Below, piece by piece: positions 35,072 to 46,876 of a DNA stretch of 64,000 bases (position 1 is the first letter of the stretch; each line of letters starts with the position of its first letter). The stretch comes from Bradyrhizobium sp. BR13661. Lineage in GTDB: Bacteria > Pseudomonadota > Alphaproteobacteria > Rhizobiales > Xanthobacteraceae. A program made the position numbers and the translations under genes. Location: contig NZ_JARXWB010000004.1 of the NCBI RefSeq assembly GCF_029892425.1, positions 1-64,000 of the forward strand. The letters are read 5' to 3'. The notes beneath the pieces are model-generated. The model did no database searches. It worked only from the letters and a program-made list of their open reading frames with translations, and had not been told where the DNA came from.

Positions 35072-35520
35072 GCGGATGCCGTGTTTGCCCGTGCGATCGA
35101 CGGGCCCAATGTCGCGATGTCGTTGCGGTGAAGCATCGTGTCGCCGCCGCCTGCGAACATGGCGCGAAGTCGCTCGGCAATGCGTCCCGAAAGCGCGCTC
35201 CTCGTCGACACGTCATCACTCATTAACAAATCCTGGAACCGGACTGCGCTACGAATCACCTGAGTGACCATTTTCGCAGAAGTCGGCCCCGGATGGGCGG
35301 GCTCGGCGGCGCCATCCACGGGAATGCTGAAACCGGCGCGATTCGGCGCAATCAGGTCCGACGCTGCCAATTCTCTTGCCGAAACCGTAGCTTGGGTCGA
35401 AATCTCGAAGCTCGACCTGAACGGATTGAGGTCCCATGAGCGCTCTGCACGGCCAAACGCCCGCTCAGCGGCGGTCAGTTCCGTTCCGGATACGCCGGTA
35501 ATGAAGGCCCGCGTGCTCAT
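35068..35520 (-). pseudogene. nagZ: Internally deleted nagZ (beta-N-acetylhexosaminidase) remnant
   Basis: An open 150-codon frame at the normal nagZ position. The N-terminus MSTRAFITGVSGTELTAAER matches the start of rhizobial NagZ. From about residue 78, EPAHPGPTSAKMVTQVIRSA, FQDLLMSDDVSTR, LSGRIAERLRAMFAGGGD and MLHRND match its C-terminal third, including the nucleophile region (SDD). About 180 residues between, with the DQEGG and KHxPGHG loops that bind substrate and supply the general acid/base, are missing. The frame is open from start to stop and still overlaps scpA by 4 bases. An active hexosaminidase is not possible. Confidence 0.8.
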
Positions 35521-35565
35521 AGGGCCGATTAACCCTGCCCCTCGAGGGGGTCAAGGAAACGGCCG

Positions 35566-37107
35566 CTAATTCCTCTGGACGAAGCAGGACGGCAGGCCAG
35601 CCGATTTCAGATTGTTGCAGGCCTGCACTGCCTCGTCAGCCGAGCCGTAGGGGCCGGCGAAGGCGCGATAGACGATGCCCTTGCCCTTGTCGGTCAGGTC
35701 GACCCGCTTGATGACGGGCGAGCGAGAGCCGAGCACGCTGCCATATTTGCTCTGGAGCACCCGGTAGGACGCGGCGGCACTATCCTCGCTCTGCTGCGAG
35801 GACACCTGCACGACATAACCGCCACCGCCGCTGGGCGCGGGCGCGATCTGCGTCGGATTGGTCGCGGCCATGCGCTGCGGCGGCTCGGCCGGAGCAGCCT
35901 GCGGCGCCAGCGAGAGCGGCTGGTTGGCGCTGGCATTGGCCGAGGTCGGCGGATTGCGCGACGCGGCTGGCGCGGCAACCGGCTTCGGCGGCGCAGCCGG
36001 CTTGGCTGCGGGCGCGGCGCCTTGCGGCACGGCACTGTCGGTCTGGTCGCCCTTTACCGCCACGGTCTTGATCGAGCGCGGCGCGCTGTTCGGCATTGTC
36101 CCGTTGCTGGGGATCGGACCGGCGCTCGGCGGCGGAACGTTGGACGGTGATACGCTCGCGACCGGCGGCGGGTTCGCATTCTGGTTCAGCGCCGGAAACA
36201 CCACGCGCGGACCGGCCGCTTTGGCATTCACGTCGACGGGCGCCTCTTCGCGCGGCACGATCTTCTCGCTGCCGTCGCCAGTTACCATGCGGTCCGGCAC
36301 CTTCGCCGACGAGTCGGACGGCGCCGGCACGATCTTGGTCGGCGTGTTGTCGGCCTTGATGATGGGCGGCTCGCCGCTGCGGGGCGAGCCGAAATAGGTC
36401 TTGTAGGCGAATGCCGCGCCCGTTCCGACAACAGCCAGCGCGAGGATCGCAGCGACTGTCATCATGCCGCCGCGCGATTTCTTCGGCTCGTGCTCGTCGA
36501 GATCGGCTTCGGGATAGTCGCTCTGGAACGCGTAAGGGTCGTCCGGATAGGACGGATCGCGCTGAAAATCCTGCTCGCCTGACTCAAGCCGCCCGTACAG
36601 CGCATCATCGTAGCGCGCTGGATCAGGTTGCTCGTACGGTGCCTCGTAAGCCTGCTCCTGCTGGTAGGCTTGATCCTGATAAGCTTGATCCTGATACGCC
36701 TGCGGCTGCTGATACTGAGGCTCGGGCGCTGCCGGCTGCGCCGAATAGCGATGCAGCGGGTGAACCGGACTGATGGCGGCGGGATAGTCGGGCTCAGGCG
36801 CCGGCTGCGGCTGCACATTGGCGCGGCGCATCCATGACGGCGGCCCCGGCTGAGGCGGAGGGGCCTCCTGCTCGGCATAATCCTGCTGATAGTCGGCCTG
36901 CGCGTAATCGTCGTCCTGATAGGTCTGCGTGGGCGCGGGCGCCGCGGCCGGCCGCGCACCCTGTCGGCCCTGGGCTGCGAACGGATCGGTCTGTCCAATC
37001 AGGCGGGCGAGTTCGGCCAACGGATCGCCGTCCGCCCTCCCATGCTGGTCCGCGCCGCGACCATAGTCATCGGAAGGAAACGGTCTGTCGTGATATCGAT
37101 CGGCCAT
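35566..37107 (-). CDS. SPOR-domain membrane protein
   Basis: 513 residues from ATG 37107. The N-terminal half (about 1-225) is cytoplasmic, disordered and rich in Gln, Tyr, Pro, Asp. A single membrane helix is MMTVAAILALAVVGTGAAFA at ~236. A long periplasmic Pro/Ala/Ser linker follows, and the last ~75 residues are a SPOR domain (GGGYVVQVSSQQSEDSAAAS, YRAFAGPYGSADEAVQACN). SPOR domains bind denuded septal glycan, so it is probably a divisome protein. The position upstream of nagZ/scpA is conserved in rhizobia. Confidence 0.9.
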   Translation of the reverse strand: MADRYHDRPFPSDDYGRGADQHGRADGDPLAELARLIGQTDPFAAQGRQGARPAAAPAPTQTYQDDDYAQADYQQDYAEQEAPPPQPGPPSWMRRANVQPQPAPEPDYPAAISPVHPLHRYSAQPAAPEPQYQQPQAYQDQAYQDQAYQQEQAYEAPYEQPDPARYDDALYGRLESGEQDFQRDPSYPDDPYAFQSDYPEADLDEHEPKKSRGGMMTVAAILALAVVGTGAAFAYKTYFGSPRSGEPPIIKADNTPTKIVPAPSDSSAKVPDRMVTGDGSEKIVPREEAPVDVNAKAAGPRVVFPALNQNANPPPVASVSPSNVPPPSAGPIPSNGTMPNSAPRSIKTVAVKGDQTDSAVPQGAAPAAKPAAPPKPVAAPAASRNPPTSANASANQPLSLAPQAAPAEPPQRMAATNPTQIAPAPSGGGGYVVQVSSQQSEDSAAASYRVLQSKYGSVLGSRSPVIKRVDLTDKGKGIVYRAFAGPYGSADEAVQACNNLKSAGLPSCFVQRN

Positions 37108-37247
37108 CGTGATGATGCGTCCCTTCGGGAAAACCGCGCGCCCCTCGACCAAGGCGCGGCTTTCGACCCACAAGGCATTCAACCAAATCTAAGCGATCCG
37201 GCTTCTGCCGGTACCCCCGATATTCCCCTTAAGTAGTTCGCCCCAAA

Positions 37248-39038
37248 CTACCGCATCTCGTCCGGAGCATGGACGCCGAGGATGGCGAGGCCCGATGCCA
37301 GGACAGAGACGACGCCCTGGACCATGGCCAGTCGCGCCTTTGTAAGATCTGCATCATTATTGATAATGAAGCGTAAATAGGGCAAATCGCGCCCCTTCGT
37401 CCAAAGTGCGTGAAATTCGCTCGCTAAGTCATAGAGATAAAAGGCAATACGGTGCGGCTCATGGGCGCTGGCTGCCGCTTCCAGCATGCGCGGATAAATT
37501 GCGAGGCGCTTGAGAAGGTCGAGCTCGACCGGGTCGGACAGCCGCTCCACGGCCGACTCACCGAGCCATGCAATGCGCTTGTCGGTATCCTCTGGCAGGT
37601 CCGGGAACACCTCCGCCCGGGCGTTGCGGAAGATCGAGTGGCCGCGGGCGTGGCCGTACTGGACGTAGAACACCGGATTGTCGCGCGACTGTTCCATGAC
37701 CTTGGCGAGGTCGAAGTCGAGCACCGCGTCGTTCTTGCGGTAGAGCATCATGAAGCGGACGGCGTCCTGGCCGACTTCATCCACCACCTCACGCAAGGTG
37801 ACGAAGTCCCCGCTCCGCTTCGACATTTTCACCGGCTCGCCGTTGCGCAGCAACTTCACGAGCTGAACGATCTTGACGTCGAGCGCACCCTTGCCTGACG
37901 TCGTCGCCTTCACCGCCGCCTGCATGCGCTTGATGTAGCCGCCATGATCGGCGCCCCAGACGTCGATCATCTCCGCAAAACCACGGTCGAACTTGTTCTT
38001 GTGGTAGGCGATGTCGGAAGCGAAATAGGTGTAGGAATTGTCCGACTTGATCAGCGGACGATCGACGTCGTCGCCATAAGCGGTCGCCTTGAACAGCAGC
38101 TGCTCGCGGTCTTCCCAGTCCTCGACCGGCGCGCCCTTCGGCGGCGGCAGACGACCTTCATAGATGTCGCCCTTGGCCTTCAGGAAATCGATGGTCCCGG
38201 CAACCCGGTTGTTGCCGGTCTCGATCAGCGAGCGCTCCGAGAAGAACACGTCGTGGCGGATGTTGAGGGCGGCGAGATCGTCCTTGATCTCGTCCATCAT
38301 CATCGCGATCGCCTTGGCGCGCACCGTCGGCAGCCATTGCGTTTCGCTCATCGCAAGCAGCTTGTCGCCGTGCTCTTTCGCCAGCGCCTGCCCGACCGGC
38401 TTCAGATAGTCGCCGGGATAGAGCCCTTCCGGGATTGCGCCGATGTCCTCGCCGAGCGCCTCGCGATACCGCAGGAACGCGGAGCGCGCGAGCACGTCGA
38501 CCTGCGCACCGGCATCGTTGATGTAATATTCGCGGGTGACGTCATGGCCGCCGAACTGGAGCAGGCTCGCCAGCGCGTCGCCGAACACGGCGCCGCGGCA
38601 ATGGCCGACATGCATAGGTCCGGTCGGATTGGCCGAGACGTATTCGACATTGACCCTCGACCCGCCACGGACGCGGCCGTAGTCGGCCCCCTCGCGCAGC
38701 ACCGTCCGCAGCGCTTCGGCCCAGGCGGCGGGCTGCAGCGTCAGATTGATGAAGCCCGGACCGGCGACATCGACCTTGGCGATCAGCGCATCAGCGCGGA
38801 GCTTTTCAGCGATCTTCTCGGCGAGGTCGCGCGGCTTCGCCTTTGCCTCTTTCGCAAGCACCATGGCGGCGTTGGTCGCCATGTCGCCATGGGAGGCGTC
38901 GCGCGGCGGTTCGACCACCACGCGCGCAAAATCGATGCCCTCGGGCCAGTTGGCTTCCGCCGCGAGCGCGCGGCAGGCGGCGTGCACGCGTGCGAGCACG
39001 TCGGCGAACAGATGCGGGCTTGAGGATGTGTCGGGCAT
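37248..39038 (-). CDS. argS: Arginyl-tRNA synthetase
   Basis: 596 residues of class I synthetase. The N-terminal additional domain ([16 protein letters not shown]) binds the D-loop. The HIGH-like motif is [14 protein letters not shown], the KMSK motif is [13 protein letters not shown], and the C-terminal DALR domain contains [14 protein letters not shown]. Length is normal. It lies 140 bases upstream of the SPOR gene and 9 bases after dgt, so dgt and argS are co-transcribed. Confidence 0.97.
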   Translation of the reverse strand: MPDTSSSPHLFADVLARVHAACRALAAEANWPEGIDFARVVVEPPRDASHGDMATNAAMVLAKEAKAKPRDLAEKIAEKLRADALIAKVDVAGPGFINLTLQPAAWAEALRTVLREGADYGRVRGGSRVNVEYVSANPTGPMHVGHCRGAVFGDALASLLQFGGHDVTREYYINDAGAQVDVLARSAFLRYREALGEDIGAIPEGLYPGDYLKPVGQALAKEHGDKLLAMSETQWLPTVRAKAIAMMMDEIKDDLAALNIRHDVFFSERSLIETGNNRVAGTIDFLKAKGDIYEGRLPPPKGAPVEDWEDREQLLFKATAYGDDVDRPLIKSDNSYTYFASDIAYHKNKFDRGFAEMIDVWGADHGGYIKRMQAAVKATTSGKGALDVKIVQLVKLLRNGEPVKMSKRSGDFVTLREVVDEVGQDAVRFMMLYRKNDAVLDFDLAKVMEQSRDNPVFYVQYGHARGHSIFRNARAEVFPDLPEDTDKRIAWLGESAVERLSDPVELDLLKRLAIYPRMLEAAASAHEPHRIAFYLYDLASEFHALWTKGRDLPYLRFIINNDADLTKARLAMVQGVVSVLASGLAILGVHAPDEMR

Positions 39039-39047
39039 GGCCGCCGC

Positions 39048-40256
39048 CTAACGCAAATCCGGGGTCGAGTCAAAGAGCCGCTGGTGCTCGGTCAGGGCGA
39101 AACGGTCGGTCATTCCGGCAATGAAATTGCCGATCCGGCGGGCCCGGTCGCCCTCGTCGTCGGCTTGCGCCCCCACCAGCCATTCCGGGGGCAGATCATC
39201 AGGCGATTTCAGGTACTTTGCGAACAGGTCGAACAGGATCTGTTCCGCCTCCCCCATCACCCGCATCACCCGCTTGTGGCGGTACATGTGCCCATAGAGG
39301 AAGCGCTTGATCGCGGCTTCCTCCTCGGCGACCTCGGCCGGAAAGGCGATCAGTGCCCGGCTCTGCTGGCGCACGTCCTGCGCCGATTGCGGCTTGATCG
39401 CAGCAAGGTTCTTTTGCGCCTCCGCGAACACCGCGCCGATCAGATGCGAGATCAGCTCGCGCACCAGCTCAGCGCCGCGCCTGACATCTTCGAGGTCAGG
39501 GTAATGCGCGGTCGTTTCGGCGATGATCTCGGCCGTGAGCGGCATCACCTTGAGATCGTCGAGATGGAACAGGCCGGCGCGGAGGCCGTCGTCGATGTCG
39601 TGGGCGTCGTAGGCGATATCGTCGGCGATCGCCGCGACCTGGGCCTCCAGCGAGGCGAAGCTCCAGAGCTCGAGGTCGTAGGTCTTGATGTAGTCGGCGA
39701 TCCCGACGGGAATGCCGTGCTCGCGATAGCGGCCGACAGGCGCGCCGCTGCGATCGGTCAGCGGCCCGTTGTGCTTGACGATGCCCTCCAGCGACTCCCA
39801 GGTCAGGTTCAGCCCGTCGAATTCAGGGTAGCGGTGCTCGAGCGAGCCGACGACGCGCAGCGTCTGGGCGTTGTGGTCGAAGCCGCCAAAATCCTTCAGG
39901 CAGGCATCCAGCGCCCGCTCACCGGCATGGCCGAACGGGGGATGGCCGAGATCATGGGCCAGCGCCAGGGTCTCGGTGAGGTCCTCGTCCAGCCCAAGCT
40001 GCCGGGCCAGCGCGCGGGCGATCTGGGCCACCTCCAGCGAATGGGTCAGCCGGGTCCGGTAGTGATCGCCCTCGTGGAACACGAACACCTGGGTCTTGTA
40101 CTTCAGGCGGCGGAACGCGGTCGAATGGATCACCCGGTCGCAATCCCTGCGGAACGGGCTCCGGGTCCGGCTCGGCGGCTCGGCGACCAGCCGGCCGCGG
40201 CTGCGATCGGGGTCGCAGGCATAGGGCGCGCGAGGGGCTGCCATTCCGACGGACAC
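39048..40256 (-). CDS. dgt: Deoxyguanosinetriphosphate triphosphohydrolase-like protein
   Basis: 402 residues of the HD superfamily; it splits dGTP (or dNTPs) to deoxynucleoside and triphosphate. HD motifs: [38 protein letters not shown] and [19 protein letters not shown] (metal His/Asp). I keep the GTG at 40256, with AGGGA 10 bases upstream; ATG 40244 is possible. First gene of the long minus-strand series that continues into argS, the SPOR gene, scpAB and tatABC. Confidence 0.93.
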   Translation of the reverse strand: MSVGMAAPRAPYACDPDRSRGRLVAEPPSRTRSPFRRDCDRVIHSTAFRRLKYKTQVFVFHEGDHYRTRLTHSLEVAQIARALARQLGLDEDLTETLALAHDLGHPPFGHAGERALDACLKDFGGFDHNAQTLRVVGSLEHRYPEFDGLNLTWESLEGIVKHNGPLTDRSGAPVGRYREHGIPVGIADYIKTYDLELWSFASLEAQVAAIADDIAYDAHDIDDGLRAGLFHLDDLKVMPLTAEIIAETTAHYPDLEDVRRGAELVRELISHLIGAVFAEAQKNLAAIKPQSAQDVRQQSRALIAFPAEVAEEEAAIKRFLYGHMYRHKRVMRVMGEAEQILFDLFAKYLKSPDDLPPEWLVGAQADDEGDRARRIGNFIAGMTDRFALTEHQRLFDSTPDLR

Positions 40257-40364
40257 GACGAATTTAGTCCCTATCCATTTGATTCTGCGTATCCTTGCAC
40301 TTAACTATGCCGGACGCGGGATACCAAATGAATTGGATATGACGCGGGCCTATCGGAGACGACC

Positions 40365-40694
40365 ATGACGACTGCCGTGACCATCAGTGACCGCGCCGCA
40401 CGCCGCATCGGGGAGATCCTCAAGGGCGAAGGCACCGGCGCGATGCTGCGCATCTCGGTCGAGGGTGGCGGCTGCTCCGGCTTCCAGTACAAGTTCGACA
40501 TCGACCGCGCGCGCGGCGACGACGATCTCGTCATCGAGCAGGAGAACGCGGTGGTGCTGGTCGATTCCGCCTCGCAGCCGTTCCTGGCGGGCTCGCAGGT
40601 CGATTTCGTCGACGATCTGATCGGCGCCTCGTTCCGCGTCAACAACCCCAACGCAACGGCGTCCTGCGGCTGCGGCACCAGCTTCTCGATCTGA
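40365..40694 (+). CDS. erpA: A-type Fe-S insertion protein (ErpA/IscA)
   Basis: 109 residues. Conserved cysteines of the A-type carrier: Cys37 in EGGGCSGFQYKFD and Cys101/Cys103 in TASCGCGTSF. It carries and inserts [4Fe-4S] or [2Fe-2S] clusters into apo-proteins. Divergent from dgt, which is a common rhizobial arrangement. The 108-base gap holds both promoters. ErpA versus IscA cannot be decided by sequence alone. Confidence 0.92.
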   Translation: MTTAVTISDRAARRIGEILKGEGTGAMLRISVEGGGCSGFQYKFDIDRARGDDDLVIEQENAVVLVDSASQPFLAGSQVDFVDDLIGASFRVNNPNATASCGCGTSFSI

Positions 40695-41136
40695 TCCGAC
40701 TCGAAAGCCCAAAAAACAACCCCATGCACAGTAGCCGGTAGCAGCGGAATCAAAGGCTTGCTGGCGCCTGTGGCGCCGATGCGGATTTTACGAAATTCCG
40801 TTGACCCGTCGGGCAAAACAGCGGTAATGTAGGATCATCGCGAGATCCCCAAGACGGGGGCTCGGCCGGGCACGCAGCGGATTCGATATAGGCCCAACGC
40901 CCAAGCGGCCCCTGCCGCCGGTCCAATTCCCAGACCTTGGTTGCCGCTTTCGTTCCCGCACAAACACACGCATCAAGGCGACTGGCGTAATAGCCTGATG
41001 ACGAGCTGAACCAAGGCGCTCTCCAACTCTTCCGGAGAGCTGATGGTGATACCTTGCTTGTAGTACTGCTCGACCGGGTGGACGATGCCGATCGCCGCAA
41101 GCCTGATGTCGCCTGGGAGCGCACGTTCGGGCCGCC
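40695..41136. other. Intergenic region with a possible gene fragment
   Basis: No complete gene. On the minus strand the frame 40973-41161 is open, without a start codon near its beginning, and reads as ordinary protein (GIVHPVEQYYKQGITISS, then EELESALVQLVIRLLRQSP before TGA). I do not recognise it. It overlaps the 5' edge of the truncated toxin gene on the other strand and looks like the tail of a gene joined there. Confidence 0.4.
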
Positions 41137-41355
41137 GTGCGATCTGCGCTCGAAACCCATCTCAGGCACGGACCCGAGAAAACGAGTCGTAGCCGGATCA
41201 AGCGATTGCGAGGACTGAGCCGCCCACAATACAGGCTGAGAGTCGACGATATCAGGGTGTTCTATGATGTTTCCGGCACGACCGTCGAAGTTTTGGCGAT
41301 CGTGTCCAAATCGGAGGCCGAACCATGGCTCGCACAATTCGGAAGTCCGGAGTGA
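41137..41355 (+). pseudogene. N-terminally truncated RelE/ParE-family toxin
   Basis: The frame gives 72 residues from GTG 41137, and similarity extends ~8 codons upstream (LGAHVRAAV) to about 41113; an in-frame TGA at 41104 blocks further extension. The kept part covers SRIKRLRGLSRPQYRLRVDD, IRVFYDVSGTTVEVLAIVSK and a C-terminal WLAQFGSPE, the core of a RelE-fold mRNA interferase usually of about 95 residues. The first ~18 residues are lost and replaced by unrelated sequence, so the protein is probably inactive. It overlaps the antitoxin gene by 31 bases. Confidence 0.7.
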
Positions 41356-41600
41356 AGGAAGTTCCCCTCTCCGAGATCAAGGACGATCTGTCGCGCTACC
41401 TTCGCGAGGCGGAGACGCAGGAAATCGTGATCACACGGCATGGCAAACCGGCCGGCGTGTTGATTGGGTTCGAGTCGGAGGACGACTGGTTTGACTACCG
41501 TCTGGAACATGACCCCCGTTTCCTGCGGCGCGTTGAACAGGCGCGGAACAGCCTGCGCGCTGGACGCGGCATGAGACTGGAGGACGTCGATAGGGAGTAG
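41325..41600 (+). CDS. Phd/YefM-family antitoxin
   Basis: 91 residues from ATG 41325 with a perfect GGAGG 7 bases upstream, inside the toxin frame. N-terminal VPLSEIKDDLSRYLREAETQ and ITRHGKPAGVLIGF are typical of prevent-host-death antitoxins, which bind the operator by the N-terminus and the toxin by the C-terminus. The C-terminal EHDPRFLRRVEQARNSLRAG is intact. It lies downstream of its toxin, the reverse of the usual order. An intact antitoxin with a damaged toxin suggests a decaying system. Confidence 0.88.
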   Translation: MARTIRKSGVKEVPLSEIKDDLSRYLREAETQEIVITRHGKPAGVLIGFESEDDWFDYRLEHDPRFLRRVEQARNSLRAGRGMRLEDVDRE

Positions 41601-41753
41601 GTGCGCGTCGCCGTCAGATCGAAGCACTCACGGCAGCGTGGTCGAGTGACCGACAAGGCTATCGTGCTTCGGCGTTCCCTGTCATCGCGCGACGGCGAAG
41701 CAATAGTGCCCAACTCATCGGCCGTGGCGCCAATAGCGGTAGTCAATTTTCAG

Positions 41754-42656
41754 ATGCGCATGATCGATCGCCTGCTCTGTTGCCTCGTTCTATTCCTTGC
41801 AATTACTGCCGTCCCGGTCCCTTCCGCGCACGCAGCCCAAACCTGCCCGTTCATCAGCGCCAAGGAGCTCGCCGGCGCGATGCCGGCGCTCAAATGGTCG
41901 CTGATTTCAAATCAGGACGGGCGCGGCTGCATCTACTCGGCCGGGCGCGGCGACACGATGATGCTGACCGTGTTCCGCAATCCCGACAAGGACCGCGCCA
42001 AGGAGCTGTACGCGACCTTCGTCAAGACGCTCAGTGAGCGCATGCCGCTGAGTGCGGTGGCTGACATCGGCGACGAGGGCCAACGCGGGACGACCGAGGC
42101 CTCCGCGCAGCGCCAGGAGGCTTCGATCGTCGCCTTGTCAGGCGACTACATTTTGCAAGTCAGCGTCTATCCGACCGGCCGGCGCGCCGACGACGCGCTT
42201 CTCGGCCCCCTCACCCAAGTCGCCCGCGTTGCCATCGGAAATATGAGCAAGACAAGCGAGCGGTTCGGCGATTGCGAGTGGCTGACAGCCGCGGATGCCG
42301 ACGGCTTCCTCGACACAAGCACGCTGCAGGTCCAGCGGACCGGCGCAGGCAGCTGCATGATGTTCGACCGCGAGGCCAACACCATGGTGGTGGCAGTGAT
42401 CTCGACCACGCGCGACACCGCAATCAGCATGATGAACCGGCCCGGTCCCTGCCAGCACGTGGCGATCCCCGAGCTCGGCCGTGAAGCATTCGGCGAGCAT
42501 TCCTGCACCAAGGGCAACGGCAATGCCGTCAACATCTTCGTCTGGAAGAACGGCAAGCAGGCTTCAATCCTGTTTGCACCGGTCAAGCCGCATCCGGAGT
42601 CCGGCTCGGTCGAGCACCTGAAGACGATCGCCGCGCGGGTGTATGGAAAACTGTAA
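41754..42656 (+). CDS. Secreted protein, hypothetical
   Basis: 300 residues from ATG 41754 (ATG 41760 also possible). A signal peptide (MIDRLLCCLVLFLAITAVPV) ends after SAHA. The mature part has two similar halves that each start with a Cys near the N-terminus (TCPFISAKELAGAMPALKWS and DCEWLTAADADGFLDTSTLQ) followed by a second Cys (GRGCIYS and GSCMMFD), suggesting a duplicated disulfide domain. Both halves then have a strand-rich segment. No enzyme motif. Upstream sequence of the frame is not translated with a ribosome site. Confidence 0.68.
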   Translation: MRMIDRLLCCLVLFLAITAVPVPSAHAAQTCPFISAKELAGAMPALKWSLISNQDGRGCIYSAGRGDTMMLTVFRNPDKDRAKELYATFVKTLSERMPLSAVADIGDEGQRGTTEASAQRQEASIVALSGDYILQVSVYPTGRRADDALLGPLTQVARVAIGNMSKTSERFGDCEWLTAADADGFLDTSTLQVQRTGAGSCMMFDREANTMVVAVISTTRDTAISMMNRPGPCQHVAIPELGREAFGEHSCTKGNGNAVNIFVWKNGKQASILFAPVKPHPESGSVEHLKTIAARVYGKL

Positions 42657-42711
42657 CGACGGCGGACAGGGCAATGGCGGTTCGCTCGGTGAGCGTTTTG
42701 CATCGCTCATC

Positions 42712-43380
42712 TTATCTCGGGGCCTGTCGGCCAATTCCTGGACGTATTTTCCTTGCGGCAGCAATATCTGCCTCGCCCGCGGCAACGTCTCCGTTGAGAC
42801 GCTTGGCCAAACCGCGTCGGTACAGCACTTCGGCGAAGGTCGGCTGCAATCGGATCACCTGGTCGTAGTCCGAAATGGCGTGGTCCAAATCACCCTTGGC
42901 TTCGTAAATCTCTCCGCGGTGCAGATAGACATCATCGGTAAGGCCGGGATCGAGCGAGATTGCCGTTGTATAGTCGGCGAGCGCATGATCCAGATCACCC
43001 TTGGCTTGGTAAACCTCTCCGCGGCTCTCATAGCCCTTGGCATGTTTGGGGTCGAGCGAGATTGCCGTCGTATAGTCGGCGAGCGCACGGTCCAAATGGC
43101 CCGTGCATTGATACATGTAGCCTCTGGCGCGGTATAGCATTGGGTTCGTGGGATCGCGGCTGATTGCCCTATCATAGACGGCCGGGTCGGGATCGAAGTC
43201 GGGTCCGGCAGTGTGCACGAAGCCACGGCGATCGAAGCCGTCGCCTGCTTTCGGATCGAGCCGGATTCCCCGATCGAAGCCGGCCGTGGCGCGGTCGAAA
43301 TCGCCGGCTGGAGGGGCCTCGCCGCGTACCGGGATCATGAGCAGCACCAATGCGAACGCCACTTCAGCGCTGAGATTCAC
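42712..43380 (-). CDS. Secreted TPR protein
   Basis: 222 residues from GTG 43380, selected because GGGGAG lies 8 bases upstream and a signal peptide (MNLSAEVAFALVLLMIPVRG) then begins the protein; the longer TTG frame to 43428 would bury it. Four tetratricopeptide repeats follow: YDRAISRDPTNPMLYRARGY, YTTAISLDPKHAKGYESRGE, a third with an extra Thr-Asp-Asp, and YDQVIRLQPTFAEVLYRRGL. Probably a periplasmic protein-interaction scaffold. Adjacent genes give no clue. The repeats are nearly identical at DNA level in places, a source of recombination. Confidence 0.75.
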   Translation of the reverse strand: MNLSAEVAFALVLLMIPVRGEAPPAGDFDRATAGFDRGIRLDPKAGDGFDRRGFVHTAGPDFDPDPAVYDRAISRDPTNPMLYRARGYMYQCTGHLDRALADYTTAISLDPKHAKGYESRGEVYQAKGDLDHALADYTTAISLDPGLTDDVYLHRGEIYEAKGDLDHAISDYDQVIRLQPTFAEVLYRRGLAKRLNGDVAAGEADIAAARKIRPGIGRQAPR

Positions 43381-43545
43381 AAGCTGAACTCCCCAATCAA
43401 AGCCTGCTTGGTCGTTTTTTGTCTCCAATCAATCTGGGTAGATCAAGGAGAACTGATCCCCCAATCGATGGATGGTCGATCCGACACTTGGTCGCGTCCA
43501 GCGCGAACGCAGTTCACAGCCGGCCAAAGTCGTGCGCGTTAGGCT

Positions 43546-45876
<2,331 letters not shown>

Positions 45877-46011
45877 GCGAAAAACCTTTTCCGCATCAAT
45901 GGCCCAGAGCCGGCTTAAGCCGGGTTAATTTTGTGGGAGATTTTGCGGCGTCCTTGACGGAAGCGTTAGCGGTTTGTTCTAACCATGGCCCCTGCCCGGA
46001 GCCCTCAGCCC

Positions 46012-46809
46012 ATGCCCATCAGAGTTGCCACCTGGAACGTCAATTCGGTCCGGCAGCGGATCGATCTCCTGATGACCTGGCTGAAGGAGTGCCAACCGGA
46101 CATCGTCTGCCTGCAGGAGATCAAATGCGTCGATGATGCGTTCCCGCGGCTGGAGATCGAGGCGCTCGGCTACAACGTGGTCACCCACGGGCAGAAGACG
46201 TTCAACGGCGTCGCCCTGCTCTCCAAGCTGAAATTCGACGAGACCAAGTCGGGGCTATCAGGTGACGACGAGGATGCGCATGCCCGTTTCCTCGAGGGCG
46301 TGGTGACGCTCAAGAACGGCGTGCTGCGCATCGCCTGTCTCTATCTGCCCAACGGCAATCCGGTCGGGACCGAGAAATATCCCTACAAGCTCAAATGGAT
46401 GTCGCGACTTCTTGAGTATTCGAAGGAGCGCCTTAAGACCGAGGAGCCGCTGATCCTCGCAGGCGACTTCAACGTCATCCCGCACGCTCGCGACGTCCAC
46501 AATCCCGCCGCCTGGACCGAGGACGCCCTGTTCAAGACCGAGACGCGGGAGAGTTTTCAGTCCCTGCTCGGCCTCGGCCTGACCGATGCTTTGCGCGCCG
46601 TCACCGATGAGGGTGGGCTCTACACCTTCTGGGACTATCAGGCCGGGGCCTGGCAGAAGAACCACGGCCTGCGCATCGACCATCTGCTGCTGTCGCCGCA
46701 GGCGAGCGACAGGCTCGCCAATGTCGGCATCGACAGCTATGTGCGGGCCTGGGAGAAGCCGTCGGACCACGTCCCGGTGTGGGCGGATCTGGACCTGGAG
46801 GCGGCGTAA
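46012..46809 (+). CDS. xthA: Exodeoxyribonuclease III
   Basis: 265 residues from ATG 46012 (CGGAG 10 bases upstream; ATG 45985 is less likely). AP endonuclease/3'-exonuclease of base-excision repair. Catalytic motifs: ATWNVNSVRQRID, CLQEIKCVD, LAGDFNVIPHA, RIDHLLLSPQ and PSDHVPVWADL (Asp-His). It belongs to the XthA/ExoA class. It is convergent with exoR; the 3' ends are separated by 52 bases holding short direct repeats. Confidence 0.96.
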   Translation: MPIRVATWNVNSVRQRIDLLMTWLKECQPDIVCLQEIKCVDDAFPRLEIEALGYNVVTHGQKTFNGVALLSKLKFDETKSGLSGDDEDAHARFLEGVVTLKNGVLRIACLYLPNGNPVGTEKYPYKLKWMSRLLEYSKERLKTEEPLILAGDFNVIPHARDVHNPAAWTEDALFKTETRESFQSLLGLGLTDALRAVTDEGGLYTFWDYQAGAWQKNHGLRIDHLLLSPQASDRLANVGIDSYVRAWEKPSDHVPVWADLDLEAA

Positions 46810-46828
46810 GGCCGCCTCAAGGGGTTGT

Positions 46829-46876
46829 TGCTCGCGGCGGGCTTACTGCTCGCGGCGGCCTCTACTGCTCGCGGCG
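46829..46876. repeat. Three tandem TGCTCGCGGCG copies
   Basis: TGCTCGCGGCG occurs at 46829-46839, 46847-46857 and 46866-46876, spaced 18-19 bases. The third copy encodes the last residues and stop of the exoR-like gene, so the repeats look like duplications of its 3' end. Confidence 0.65.
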
